23,470 nt of DNA, taken from IMG/VR virus record IMGVR_UViG_3300042895_000362, positions 1-23,470 of that record. One strand, 5' to 3'. Position numbers and translations under genes: made by a program. Of the stretch, positions 7,836 to 13,881 are shown piece by piece. This stretch comes from a virus. Position 1 is the first letter of the stretch. Every line of letters begins with the position of its first letter. Below the pieces are notes generated by a model. The model did no database searches and was not told where the DNA came from. It saw only the letters and a list, made by a program, of their open reading frames with translations.

Positions 7836-8372
7836 GTGAGTCCATTATTTCGTAGCCCAAGTGGTATAGGTGTAGCATTACAATATATTGCACCAACACC
7901 TCCACCTGTGGTCCCACCTGTGGTCCCACCCGTAGTTCCTCCTGTCGTACCTCCAGTAGTTCCTCCTGTCGTACCACCTGTGGTTCCTCCAGTTGTGCCT
8001 CCTGTTGTGCCACCTGTAACTCCACCTCCTGTGGTACCTCCAGTTGTCCCACCTGTAACTCCACCTCCTGTAGTACCTCCTGTGGTGCCTCCAGTGGTTC
8101 CTCCTGTCGTACCTCCAGTTGTCCCACCAGTTGTTCCACCAGTTGTTCCACCTGTGGTTCCTCCAGTAGTACCACCAGTTGTACCTCCAGTAAGTCCATT
8201 AACAACTTATTACTGGGCATGTTGCTCTTGCGTACAAGGTTGCGACAGTTATGCATTTGCTACTTTTGCTGAAGCCTATGCCAATGCAAATGCAATTTGC
8301 GATGGAGCAGGAGTTGGTCTATGTTATGGACCAGGAACAAGCCCAGCGTCAGGTTGTGGACCATGTGCATAA
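7836..8372 (+). CDS. PPVV-repeat protein with Cys-rich C-terminal domain
   Basis: A 178-residue protein starting with GTG behind AAGGAG. Residues 1-21 are an ordinary leader without a convincing signal peptide. Residues 22-119 are about 24 four-residue units of the form PPVV (21 VV, two VT, one VS), which should adopt an extended polyproline-II rod about 30 nm long. Residues 120-178 form a small domain with eight cysteines ('YYWACCSCVQGC', then single Cys, then 'GCGPCA'), an even number that suits disulphides or metal binding. It follows the tail-tip genes, so a rigid stalk with a binding tip (adhesin or fibre) is the most natural reading. I do not know a named family. The prolines may be targets of the oxygenases encoded just downstream. 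Confidence 0.7.
   Translation: MSPLFRSPSGIGVALQYIAPTPPPVVPPVVPPVVPPVVPPVVPPVVPPVVPPVVPPVVPPVTPPPVVPPVVPPVTPPPVVPPVVPPVVPPVVPPVVPPVVPPVVPPVVPPVVPPVVPPVSPLTTYYWACCSCVQGCDSYAFATFAEAYANANAICDGAGVGLCYGPGTSPASGCGPCA
7899..8192 (+). repeat. PPVV tetrapeptide repeat tract
   Basis: About 24 twelve-base units encode PPV[V/T/S]. The units use different synonymous codons (GTGGTC, GTAGTT, GTCGTA, GTTGTG, CCTCCA, CCACCT and others), so the amino-acid repeat is kept while the DNA has diverged. Two PPVT units split the tract into blocks of 9, 2 and 10 PPVV units. The reverse strand reads open as a shadow. Confidence 0.9.
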
Positions 8373-8380
8373 TTGATTTA

Positions 8381-8389
8381 TGTTATACT
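8381..8389 (+). promoter_or_regulatory. Extended -10 promoter before the accessory cassette
   Basis: TGTTATACT is a TG-n-TATACT extended -10 element lying in the gap after the PPVV gene. The predicted start (about 8396) is just ahead of the AAGGAG at 8397-8402, giving a very short leader. No good -35 is seen. It could let the 8407-12821 genes be transcribed separately from the tail genes. Confidence 0.45.
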
Positions 8390-8406
8390 TATAAAAAAGG
8401 AGCGTT

Positions 8407-8748
8407 ATGCTAACAGATAATGATATATTCTTTTCAGAAACAGACCGTCAAGCATTAATAGACTCTGTTGCTGAAGGAGATTCCTACAGAATTCGTGGAA
8501 TTATCTTTAATTTAAAAAATGAAGATGGTGACATTGAATGGATAAAGAAAATTCAAACATATGACTGGTTCATGAACTTATTTAATAAAACAAAAACAAT
8601 TGAATGTGTTAACGAAGAATGCTCAATTGTTAAATTTATTGACTATAGTGGTGAAGAAATTGATCAATTAACAACAACACCAGAGTTTGGATCTGCTTTA
8701 GCAAGTAATCCAAATATATATTTTGGACACGCTAACTTTACAAAATAA
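8407..8748 (+). CDS. Acidic hypothetical protein
   Basis: A 113-residue, acidic protein with AAGGAG ahead of the ATG. It begins 'MLTDNDIFFSETDRQALIDS' and contains a 'WIKKIQTYDWFMNLFNKT' segment near the middle and two cysteines close together (C-V-N-E-E-C, about residues 67-72). There is no signal peptide or membrane segment. I do not recognise the family. It is the first gene of the accessory cassette, behind a possible promoter, and precedes the zinc-ribbon and oxygenase genes, so a shared process is possible but not shown. Confidence 0.6.
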   Translation: MLTDNDIFFSETDRQALIDSVAEGDSYRIRGIIFNLKNEDGDIEWIKKIQTYDWFMNLFNKTKTIECVNEECSIVKFIDYSGEEIDQLTTTPEFGSALASNPNIYFGHANFTK

Positions 8749-8764
8749 TAAAAATAGGGGCGAA

Positions 8765-8992
8765 ATGGAAACACCTTGGAAAAAATATAAAGAAAAAAAT
8801 GGAGTAACACCATTTGACTTGCTTAAGCCATCAGCACCAAAGGCTTCTGAAGAAGACTCTAGCAATAGACTAGACACCTGTAGAGCCTGTCCAGAGTTTA
8901 TGAAATCAACATCTTTGTGTAAAAAATGTGGATGCAACATGCTATTTAAAACAAAATTGCAAGAAGCAAAGTGTCCGTTAGGAAAATGGTAA
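8765..8992 (+). CDS. Small zinc-ribbon protein beside oxygenase genes
   Basis: A 75-residue protein; I chose the ATG at 8765 because AGGGG lies just ahead of it, while in-frame codons upstream belong to the preceding gene. The C-terminal half carries 'C-R-A-C-P' (about 39-43), 'C-K-K-C-G-C' (52-57) and a final 'C-P-L-G-K-W', a four-to-six cysteine ribbon. This 'CRACP...CKKCGC.m..K......CP.gKW' form is familiar from phages that also carry 2OG-Fe(II) oxygenases. Its function is unknown. It ends TAATG with the first oxygenase, so the two are probably co-translated. Confidence 0.68.
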   Translation: METPWKKYKEKNGVTPFDLLKPSAPKASEEDSSNRLDTCRACPEFMKSTSLCKKCGCNMLFKTKLQEAKCPLGKW

Positions 8993-9525
8993 TGAATAAA
9001 GAAGAACTTTCTCCAGGTATTGTAATCTATAAAGATGCAATCAAAGATAGGGCCTACCTACTTGATCTTATGAAAAGAGTCAATTATGACGAAATTGGTG
9101 GAGCCAGAGATGTTGGTATCTGTTATATTAAGCAGGATTCAAAAGAAACTACACTATTTGACATTGAAGAAATATTAGAGTCGTCATTAGACCAATGCCT
9201 AAAAGATTATTGCAGACAATACGCTATTGATGGAATTGTTCCAGAAAACTGGCAATTAGTCAGGTACGGAGAAGGACAACAATTTGGAACTCATCTTGAT
9301 GAGAATTATGATAATCCAAGAACAGTATCTCTGACCATGTATATAAACAATGATTATACTGGTGGAGAATTAGAATATGTTTGGTTCAATAAGATTTATA
9401 GACCAGATCCAGGTGATATTATTATCTTTCCTTCCAACTATGTATTCTCACATAAAGTCCACAAGGTTTTGTCAGGTACAAGATATGTAGTTGTAAGATT
9501 TTACAAATGGAGGACAATAAAATGA
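8992..9525 (+). CDS. Prolyl-4-hydroxylase-like 2OG-Fe(II) oxygenase 1
   Basis: A 177-residue single-domain oxygenase starting in the TAATG overlap with the zinc-ribbon gene. Iron ligands are visible: H101-x-D103 in 'GTHLDENYD' and a distal H154 in 'SHKVHKVLSGTRY', with R164 ten residues later to hold 2-oxoglutarate. The 'YIN-x-DY-x-GGELE' and 'PGDIIIFPS' strands between them are the double-stranded beta-helix core seen in prolyl-4-hydroxylase-type enzymes. These hydroxylate side chains, usually of a protein, using O2 and 2-oxoglutarate. The substrate is unknown; the neighbouring PPVV protein is an attractive candidate. It overlaps the next oxygenase by ATGA. Confidence 0.85.
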   Translation: MNKEELSPGIVIYKDAIKDRAYLLDLMKRVNYDEIGGARDVGICYIKQDSKETTLFDIEEILESSLDQCLKDYCRQYAIDGIVPENWQLVRYGEGQQFGTHLDENYDNPRTVSLTMYINNDYTGGELEYVWFNKIYRPDPGDIIIFPSNYVFSHKVHKVLSGTRYVVVRFYKWRTIK

Positions 9526-10088
9526 AAGAACTAGCACCAGGAATTGTAGTATTTGAAAACATATTTCCTGAATCAATGGACTATATTAAGAGAATAGAAG
9601 AAGATGGAATTTCTTGGAGACCAGCAGAAGTTCTTACAAATGAAGAACAACATGAGTCTGGCACAAATACAAAGGCTAGAGACACAGATCTAATTATGCT
9701 TCCTCATCATGAAAGCCATGGCGATGATACTTTATCTGAATATACAAGAAAGTTTCACTCTAATCTAAAGCCATGCTTAGATCAATATATGGCTCATTAC
9801 TATGCCAAGATAGAAAACTTTGAAGCACCTCAACTACTTAGATATGGTCAAAATCAAATGTTTCATGACCACATAGATGATCATCCATTCTTTACTCGCA
9901 GAATATCTTTGACCTATTATCTAAATGATGACTATGAAGGTGGAGATGTTGAGTTTAATAGACATGGCGTAAGATTCAAGGCAAAGAAAAATGACCTTCT
10001 TATCTTCCCATCAAACTTTATATATAACCACCAAGTTCATCCAGTTACAAGTGGAATGAGATATGTGACTGTACAGTGGATGGCATAG
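9522..10088 (+). CDS. Prolyl-4-hydroxylase-like 2OG-Fe(II) oxygenase 2
   Basis: A 188-residue paralogue of the preceding gene. The ATG at 9522 has GGAGG (9509-9513) at ideal distance and forms ATGA with the upstream stop, so I prefer it to the ATG at 9507. Iron ligands are H117-x-D119 ('DHIDDHP') and H170 in 'YNHQVHPVTSGMRYVTVQW', with R180 as the 2-oxoglutarate contact. The core strands 'YYLNDDYEGGDVEF' and 'KKNDLLIFPS' align with those of oxygenase 1. Two related enzymes in tandem suggest different sites or substrates, or a heterodimer. The last 13 bases overlap the next gene. Confidence 0.85.
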   Translation: MKELAPGIVVFENIFPESMDYIKRIEEDGISWRPAEVLTNEEQHESGTNTKARDTDLIMLPHHESHGDDTLSEYTRKFHSNLKPCLDQYMAHYYAKIENFEAPQLLRYGQNQMFHDHIDDHPFFTRRISLTYYLNDDYEGGDVEFNRHGVRFKAKKNDLLIFPSNFIYNHQVHPVTSGMRYVTVQWMA

Positions 10089-11035
10089 ACACAGAAATAA
10101 ATTTTCTTAAGCCAGGAGTAACATATAAGCATGTTAGATCTTTTGATCACGAAGAAAATACTATTTATGAGTTTGACAATGTTAGATATGCCATAACACA
10201 TGAAGAAACAAGAATAAGAAAGTTAAAAGGAACCTATCTTCCAATAGTTCCAACACCTCATTATTTTCATTTTCTTAAAGAGTATCTTGGATCTTTTCTA
10301 TACTACAGAGAACATATAGATCCAAATGCCAAAGTTTTATGGATAAACGCACACTGGGCAGCCCAAGATTATCATGACACACACGAACCCATTCAAAAAA
10401 CATTAGAACTTTTATCAGAAAAAAACATTCCAATTGTATTTTTAAGCATAGACGCTATTTTAAATAATAATATAGAGTTTGAAAAAGTAGCAGTAATTTA
10501 CGATACAGCAACATTCTTTGTATCTACAGAGTTTCCTTATTTTGATCAGTTTAAACATACAAACAACGAACAGGTAAGAGAATTTTTTAAAGAGTTTATG
10601 GTCAAAGATTCATCATATCCAAAAAAGGTATATGTCTCTAGAAGAAGTGTAAGCAACTATTTAGATAAACATGATATGAAAAATCATATATCTAGATATA
10701 ATGAAGAACATGTTGAAAATGCCTTAGAAGATTTCTTTGTTCAAAAAGGCTACCATGTGATAAATTTTTCAGGTATGCCAATAAAAGAACAAATAATGTA
10801 TATGTATAATGCTACACATGTTGCTGGACTAATGGGTGCAAATACATGGAACAGCATATTCTGTGATAACGGAGTAAAGCACTATTGCTTGCAAACGCAC
10901 ATGTGGTTTAATCATGAATATAACAAAGATATAGAGAGAGTCATTGATTTTGACTACCAGTTAATAAAAATTCATAGTTTAGAATCTTATGAGTCTGTAA
11001 CTAAAGAATTATTTAATCAAATTATTGATGCATGA
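10076..11035 (+). CDS. GT61-like glycosyltransferase (DUF563 type)
   Basis: A 319-residue protein. The first usable start is GTG at 10076, inside the end of oxygenase 2. In the C-terminal half 'PKKVYVSRR' (about residues 182-190), an 'NE-x-x-VE-x-x-L' element, a 'G-x-x-VI-x-F' strand, 'EQIMYMYNATHVAGLMGAN' (about 238-256) and 'NSIFC' give the recognisable profile of GT61 enzymes. That family includes capsule-type transferases and, in eukaryotes, protein O-linked sugar transferases such as EOGT. The enzyme would add a sugar to a glycan or protein. It lies directly behind the oxygenases. Its 3' end overlaps the reverse-strand gene by 19 bases. Confidence 0.75.
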   Translation: MDGIDTEINFLKPGVTYKHVRSFDHEENTIYEFDNVRYAITHEETRIRKLKGTYLPIVPTPHYFHFLKEYLGSFLYYREHIDPNAKVLWINAHWAAQDYHDTHEPIQKTLELLSEKNIPIVFLSIDAILNNNIEFEKVAVIYDTATFFVSTEFPYFDQFKHTNNEQVREFFKEFMVKDSSYPKKVYVSRRSVSNYLDKHDMKNHISRYNEEHVENALEDFFVQKGYHVINFSGMPIKEQIMYMYNATHVAGLMGANTWNSIFCDNGVKHYCLQTHMWFNHEYNKDIERVIDFDYQLIKIHSLESYESVTKELFNQIIDA

Positions 11036-11640
11036 GAATATAGTTCAACATCTTCTTGATTATATTCTTTTATAGTGTTTAATATTTCTACATTGTTATT
11101 TATTAAACTTAAAAATGGATCTTCTATTGGCATAAAAGCATATTCAAAGTCTACAGGATAGTGTGGAAACTCATGAGATATTCCAAGAGAATCAAGTACG
11201 CTCTTTCTAAATTTATTTTCATTTCCTTTTAGGCCCTCAACACGAACAAGCATATTAATTCTAGAACGATTACTTCCAATAATTTTAGACTGATAATTTT
11301 TAATATGTTTAGTCTCAAGCCAGATTAAAAGATTTTCTATTGTAAGAGTTGGGCAATCCCTGTCCCTACTTTTTGCATTTGTTCTGATCCCATTGTCTCC
11401 ATAGTTAGACCACCATATAAAATCTGAAACAGTCCTCCATATAGGATCTCTAACTAAACACAAAATAAAAGTATTTGAATCAAAGTCTTTCCACTGGTTA
11501 TGACTAGAATGAGTTTTGTTTAATTCTATTGCTGATATTCCATTGTCCTCAATAACAGTGTATAGACTATTAAACATCCTAATACCTGCAGTTTTTGCTG
11601 TAACCTTATCAAGGTGTAAAAAATAAAATTGATTATACAT
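11017..11640 (-). CDS. Sulfotransferase-like protein on the opposite strand
   Basis: The only convincing reverse-strand gene here, 207 residues. The N-terminus 'FYFLHLDKVTAKTAGIRMF' resembles the 5'-phosphosulfate loop ('H.pKtgGts') of sulfotransferases, and 'LVRDPIWRTVSDF' (R64, D65, P66, R69, S72) matches the 3'-phosphate motif RDP-x-x-R-x-x-S. The enzyme would move a sulfo group from PAPS to a sugar or tyrosine. The classical loop lysine and glycine are only partly kept, so activity is uncertain. Its start codon lies 8 bases from a reverse-strand TATACT, suggesting a leaderless message. Tail-to-tail overlap with the GT61-like gene suggests a later insertion. Confidence 0.62.
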   Translation of the reverse strand: MYNQFYFLHLDKVTAKTAGIRMFNSLYTVIEDNGISAIELNKTHSSHNQWKDFDSNTFILCLVRDPIWRTVSDFIWWSNYGDNGIRTNAKSRDRDCPTLTIENLLIWLETKHIKNYQSKIIGSNRSRINMLVRVEGLKGNENKFRKSVLDSLGISHEFPHYPVDFEYAFMPIEDPFLSLINNNVEILNTIKEYNQEDVELYSHASII

Positions 11641-11653
11641 GTATAATAGTATA
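11640..11653. promoter_or_regulatory. Face-to-face divergent -10 elements
   Basis: TATAAT (11642-11647, +, preceded by TG) abuts the reverse-strand TATACT (11653-11648), giving a near-palindrome. The + element predicts a start near 11654 for the gene at 11678; the - element predicts a start near 11641, one base before the sulfotransferase-like ATG. No strong -35 is seen on either side. Promoters with such symmetry are known to fire in both directions. Confidence 0.55.
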
Positions 11654-11677
11654 GCAAATATCTAAAAAGGAGAAAAC

Positions 11678-12379
11678 ATGAAAGCAGTAGACACAAGGTC
11701 TGTCAAGAACTTCCTTCCAGCAGAACTATTTGAGAAGGTAAGGAAGCAGTTGTTAGAAATGAATCTAGGGCCTGATGGCCCACACTTCTATCACACAGTC
11801 GCAGGACGCTGGCTAGAAGAAGTACGCTTTGATGCTGAAACTGAAGCAGAGATTCTTGAACTAGCAAAGAAGACATTTGGATCTGACACAATTCGTAGAG
11901 CAGGATTCCACACTGGAAGATACCAAAAACAAAACGGTATTAAGCCACAATTATGGAAGCACTACGATCAATCAGCCTGTCAGTATTCTCTAGATATTTG
12001 CATTGATAAGAACATTGACTGGCAATTAGCAGTAGATGATGTTTACTTTGACGAGCAGCCAAATGACTGTATTGTCTTTTGTGGAAATTATCAAATGCAT
12101 TGGAGACCAGAGTTTCCATCAGAGGATGAAGACAAGTTTGTTCATTTGCTATTTATGCAATTTGCAGAGCCTGATCACTGGGCGTTTACACCAGAAGGAC
12201 ATGCTGAAAACTCATGGAAGTCAGATTTTAGATTTAGAGCCAAGATGGGTTATTGGTCAATGCCAGACTATAGCAATGACAGACCAATATGCAAATGCTG
12301 TGACTATCGTCATGTTGCAAACTTTGAAGAAAAATATCAAGCAGAAAAAGATTTCTGGGAAGCAGAGGTAAATAAGTGA
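11678..12379 (+). CDS. Divergent 2OG-Fe(II) oxygenase-like protein 3
   Basis: A 233-residue protein with AAGGAG ahead of the ATG. 'LWKHYDQSACQYSLDICID' contains an H95-x-D97 pair, and 'DCIVFCGNYQMHWRPEFP' carries H141; between them lie strands consistent with a double-stranded beta-helix. This is how 2OG-Fe(II) oxygenases bind iron. An arginine ten residues after the distal His is not present, so the 2-oxoglutarate contact must be elsewhere (R143 is near). The C-terminus adds a Cys-rich segment 'CKCCDYRH' (about 207-214). It differs from the two prolyl-hydroxylase-like genes and may have another substrate. It ends GTGA, coupled to the next gene. Confidence 0.62.
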   Translation: MKAVDTRSVKNFLPAELFEKVRKQLLEMNLGPDGPHFYHTVAGRWLEEVRFDAETEAEILELAKKTFGSDTIRRAGFHTGRYQKQNGIKPQLWKHYDQSACQYSLDICIDKNIDWQLAVDDVYFDEQPNDCIVFCGNYQMHWRPEFPSEDEDKFVHLLFMQFAEPDHWAFTPEGHAENSWKSDFRFRAKMGYWSMPDYSNDRPICKCCDYRHVANFEEKYQAEKDFWEAEVNK

Positions 12380-12609
12380 CACCACAAGACTGGGCTGCAT
12401 TTTTTGTAGCAATCTTTACATTAGTTGGAGGACTTGCTACAGCAGTTCGTTGGATGGTAAAACACTACCTATCTGAATTAAAACCCAATTCTGGATCAAG
12501 CCTCAAAGATTCCGTTAATAGGCTAGAAATCCAGGTACAGCAAATTATGAATATTCTCATGACTGAGAATGTACGACCTAAAAGAAAAGCACCACCAAAG
12601 GAGAAATAA
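12376..12609 (+). CDS. Holin-like membrane protein with coiled-coil tail
   Basis: A 77-residue protein starting GTG in a GTGA overlap with the oxygenase stop. Residues 6-30 form one membrane segment ('AAFFVAIFTLVGGLATAVRW'), followed by a heptad-rich stretch ('LKDSVNRLEIQVQQIMNIL') and a basic end 'RPKRKAPPKEK'. Small one-span proteins of this build next to a holin are usual in actinophage lysis modules, where they act as holin partners or antiholins. The next start overlaps its stop (TAATG). The precise role is inferred from context. Confidence 0.6.
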   Translation: MTPQDWAAFFVAIFTLVGGLATAVRWMVKHYLSELKPNSGSSLKDSVNRLEIQVQQIMNILMTENVRPKRKAPPKEK

Positions 12610-12821
12610 TGGCTACAAAGAAAACAGCAAAGACAGCCAAAGATCAAGCACTAGCAGCAGGAGCCTCTTATCTTAGAGCGTCTCTAGCAGCCGTACTTGC
12701 TATGTACATGGCTGGAATCACAGACCCAAAGGTATTAGCAAACGCATTTGTGGCAGGGCTCGTTGGTCCTCTCGTAAAGGCACTACAGCCTAATGAAAAA
12801 GAATTTGGCATTAAAAAGTAA
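12609..12821 (+). CDS. Holin
   Basis: A 70-residue protein with a lysine-rich N-terminus and two hydrophobic stretches, 'YLRASLAAVLAMYMAGI' (about 20-36) and 'ANAFVAGLVGPLVKAL' (about 44-59), separated by 'TDPK'. The 'ASYLRA.LAAVLA.Y..G.TDPK.L..AF.AG..GP..KAL' pattern is one I associate with actinophage holins. It would assemble in the cytoplasmic membrane and open it at lysis time. It starts in a TAATG overlap with the preceding membrane protein, and a transcription terminator follows 78 bases later. The lytic transglycosylase is encoded about 1.1 kb downstream. Confidence 0.68.
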   Translation: MATKKTAKTAKDQALAAGASYLRASLAAVLAMYMAGITDPKVLANAFVAGLVGPLVKALQPNEKEFGIKK

Positions 12822-12834
12822 ATAAGAGTACAAT
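12805..12834 (+). promoter_or_regulatory. Promoter of small RNA 1
   Basis: TTGGCA (12805-12810), 18-base spacer, TACAAT (12829-12834). It overlaps the end of the holin gene. The predicted start is about 12841, at the foot of a long hairpin. Confidence 0.6.
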
Positions 12835-12840
12835 AGGGCT

Positions 12841-12926
12841 ATGTAGATCAAATACAGAACCACCAATATTTGTCTGTTCATTTATCTACAAGGAAGGGCC
12901 TCAGATTAAGTTCTGAGGTCTTTTTC
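12841..12926 (+). ncRNA. Candidate small RNA 1 (about 85 nt)
   Basis: A compact unit between a promoter and an intrinsic terminator, with no coding potential of note. The 5' half folds into one long hairpin: TGTAGAT/ATCTACA (12842-12848 with 12884-12890), AAAT/ATTT (12850-12853 with 12880-12883) and ACAGA/TCTGT (12854-12858 with 12873-12877), 16 pairs in all with two small bulges. The 14-base loop, ACCACCAATATTTG, is unpaired and C-rich at its start. The 3' end is the terminator hairpin. It may instead be the 3' end of the late transcript; the local promoter favours an independent RNA. It is of no known family. Confidence 0.55.
12899..12925 (+). terminator. Intrinsic terminator after the lysis/late operon
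   Basis: CCTCAGA (12899-12905), loop TTAAGT, TCTGAGG (12912-12918), then TC and five Ts (12921-12925). It ends small RNA 1 and any transcript reading through from the tail and accessory genes. Confidence 0.85.
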
Positions 12927-12932
12927 CTATTC

Positions 12933-12962
12933 TTGACATTTGTCAGTCAGATAGTCTACAAT
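12933..12962 (+). promoter_or_regulatory. Strong sigma70-type promoter for a leaderless gene
   Basis: A perfect TTGACA (12933-12938), 18-base spacer, TACAAT (12957-12962). The predicted start, seven bases after the -10, is the A of the ATG at 12969. Confidence 0.78.
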
Positions 12963-12968
12963 GGATTT

Positions 12969-13208
12969 ATGACTACACACATTAATTCATGGACAAAAGA
13001 AAAATTAGCAAATACCGTAGAGGTTTGCCCAGCATGTCATTTAAACTTTTTGACTACTGAGGCAGGAGATAAGCATCGCACAGGTAAGATAACTGAAAGG
13101 CGATGCCTAACAGCACAGGAAGCCAAGTTAATTAAATTAGTTAATGTTTATGGCTCAATTATCTGGAAGCGTAGAACTGATTCCCATAAGGGCTACAGTT
13201 TGGCTTAA
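12969..13208 (+). CDS. FDXHR-like putative zinc-binding protein, leaderless
   Basis: A 79-residue protein. I start it at the ATG at 12969, because the promoter directly ahead places the transcript start on that A, and upstream in-frame codons lie inside a terminator and small RNA. Visible motifs are 'VCPACHLNF' (CxxC, about 17-20), 'AGDKHRTG' (about 31-38) and 'ERRCLT' (about 42-47). This Cys-Cys, [FG]DxHR, RRCL arrangement is typical of small zinc-binding proteins of actinobacterial phages annotated as FDXHR-family; their function is unknown, with nucleic-acid binding suspected. Its strong leaderless promoter suggests early expression. Confidence 0.72.
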   Translation: MTTHINSWTKEKLANTVEVCPACHLNFLTTEAGDKHRTGKITERRCLTAQEAKLIKLVNVYGSIIWKRRTDSHKGYSLA

Positions 13209-13328
13209 AACCACGCTTGTTCTAAACCGTAGAAGCCTTTTCAGGTACCTACCCATACTAGATGCCCTGGAAGCAATTAAAGTGTCTTAAAAACGCTGCA
13301 GAAGGCTTAAAAAGGCTATTCCAGTAAG

Positions 13329-13357
13329 TTGCATGTCCTATAGATGTAGAGTAAAAT
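13329..13357 (+). promoter_or_regulatory. Promoter before the double zinc-ribbon gene
   Basis: TTGCAT (13329-13334), 17-base spacer, TAAAAT (13352-13357). The predicted start is near 13364, giving a leader of about 29 bases that contains ACGGACAT (13375-13382). The 120 bases between 13209 and 13328 show no gene and no clear element. Confidence 0.5.
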
Positions 13358-13392
13358 AGTACAAAAGGTACAAAACGGACATTTAGGACATA

Positions 13393-13689
13393 ATGAAATA
13401 CTGTGCAATTTGTAATATTAAAAAGCCCTATGAAGAGTTTAATAAATCTAATAGGAAATATGGCGATGGCTACGGATCCTATTGCAGACCTTGTGCCAGT
13501 CATTATTATTTTAACAAAAAACGGACGGAAGTCATAAGAAGCCACATTCAAAGAGATAGCAAGATTTGTATTAACTGTAACAAGAAGAAAGATATAACAG
13601 AGTTTGGCAAAAAGATCAGCAATCAAGATGGTCGTAATGACTATTGCAAGATATGCTGGAGTATGAATATAAGAGATGGATTAGATTAA
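13393..13689 (+). CDS. Double zinc-ribbon protein
   Basis: A 98-residue protein built of two copies of one unit: C-x2-C, a 'K-x-x-x-x-F' element, a Gly/Asp turn, then C-x2-C. The first unit is 'CAICNIKKPYEEF...YCRPC' (residues 4-33) and the second 'CINCNKKKDITEF...YCKIC' (about 58-86). Each should bind one zinc. The unit is found alone, or fused to HNH nucleases, in many phages, and related copies occur here at 17861 and 18376. Nucleic-acid binding is likely; the exact role is unknown. Only a weak ribosome site (AGGAC) precedes the ATG. Confidence 0.72.
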   Translation: MKYCAICNIKKPYEEFNKSNRKYGDGYGSYCRPCASHYYFNKKRTEVIRSHIQRDSKICINCNKKKDITEFGKKISNQDGRNDYCKICWSMNIRDGLD

Positions 13690-13715
13690 ATTAAGCCAGA
13701 TAAACGAACATAGTG

Positions 13716-13721
13716 TAGAAT
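13716..13721 (+). promoter_or_regulatory. -10 element of a second leaderless gene
   Basis: TAGAAT preceded by TG. The ATG at 13728 begins exactly seven bases after its last base. There is no Shine-Dalgarno sequence and no good -35. Confidence 0.45.
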
Positions 13722-13727
13722 TGAACA

Positions 13728-13868
13728 ATGTCAGAGTACAAAGAAGGTTTCACAGACGGATATATCTTTGCCAAGGAAGAACTGGTGGAGAGATTATTTG
13801 AGGTTGAAGGTCTAGATGACTGGACTGTTGACCAGATCTGTGATTTAATTGAGAAGAACAAATTGTAA
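13728..13868 (+). CDS. Small acidic hypothetical protein, possibly leaderless
   Basis: A 46-residue acidic protein ('MSEYKEGFTDGYIFAKEEL', then 'LDDWTVDQICDLIEKNKL'). The opening 'YKEGFTDGYIFAKEELV' is typical of tiny actinophage proteins with a 'G..dGy..g...v' start. It has no ribosome site but a -10 box at the right distance for a leaderless message. The stop is followed by AGGAGG, which serves the next small frame. Function is unknown. Confidence 0.6.
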   Translation: MSEYKEGFTDGYIFAKEELVERLFEVEGLDDWTVDQICDLIEKNKL

Positions 13869-13881
13869 AGGAGGTAAATCT

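Noticed and set aside
7899-8192. CRISPR-like array
   Set aside because: The units are contiguous 12-base codon repeats with no spacers and lie inside a coding frame.
7822-8256. Long open frame on the reverse strand opposite the PPVV gene
   Set aside because: It is a by-product of the repeated CCN/GTN codons. The protein is low-complexity and has no ribosome site or neighbours on that strand.
12870-12968. Upstream extension of the zinc-binding gene at 12969
   Set aside because: The extra codons run through a terminator hairpin and the promoter itself; the promoter places the transcript start on the ATG at 12969.
13209-13328. Possible hairpin RNA (AGCCTTTT with AAAAGGCT)
   Set aside because: The arms are about 70 bases apart, AT-rich and without promoter or terminator; probably chance.
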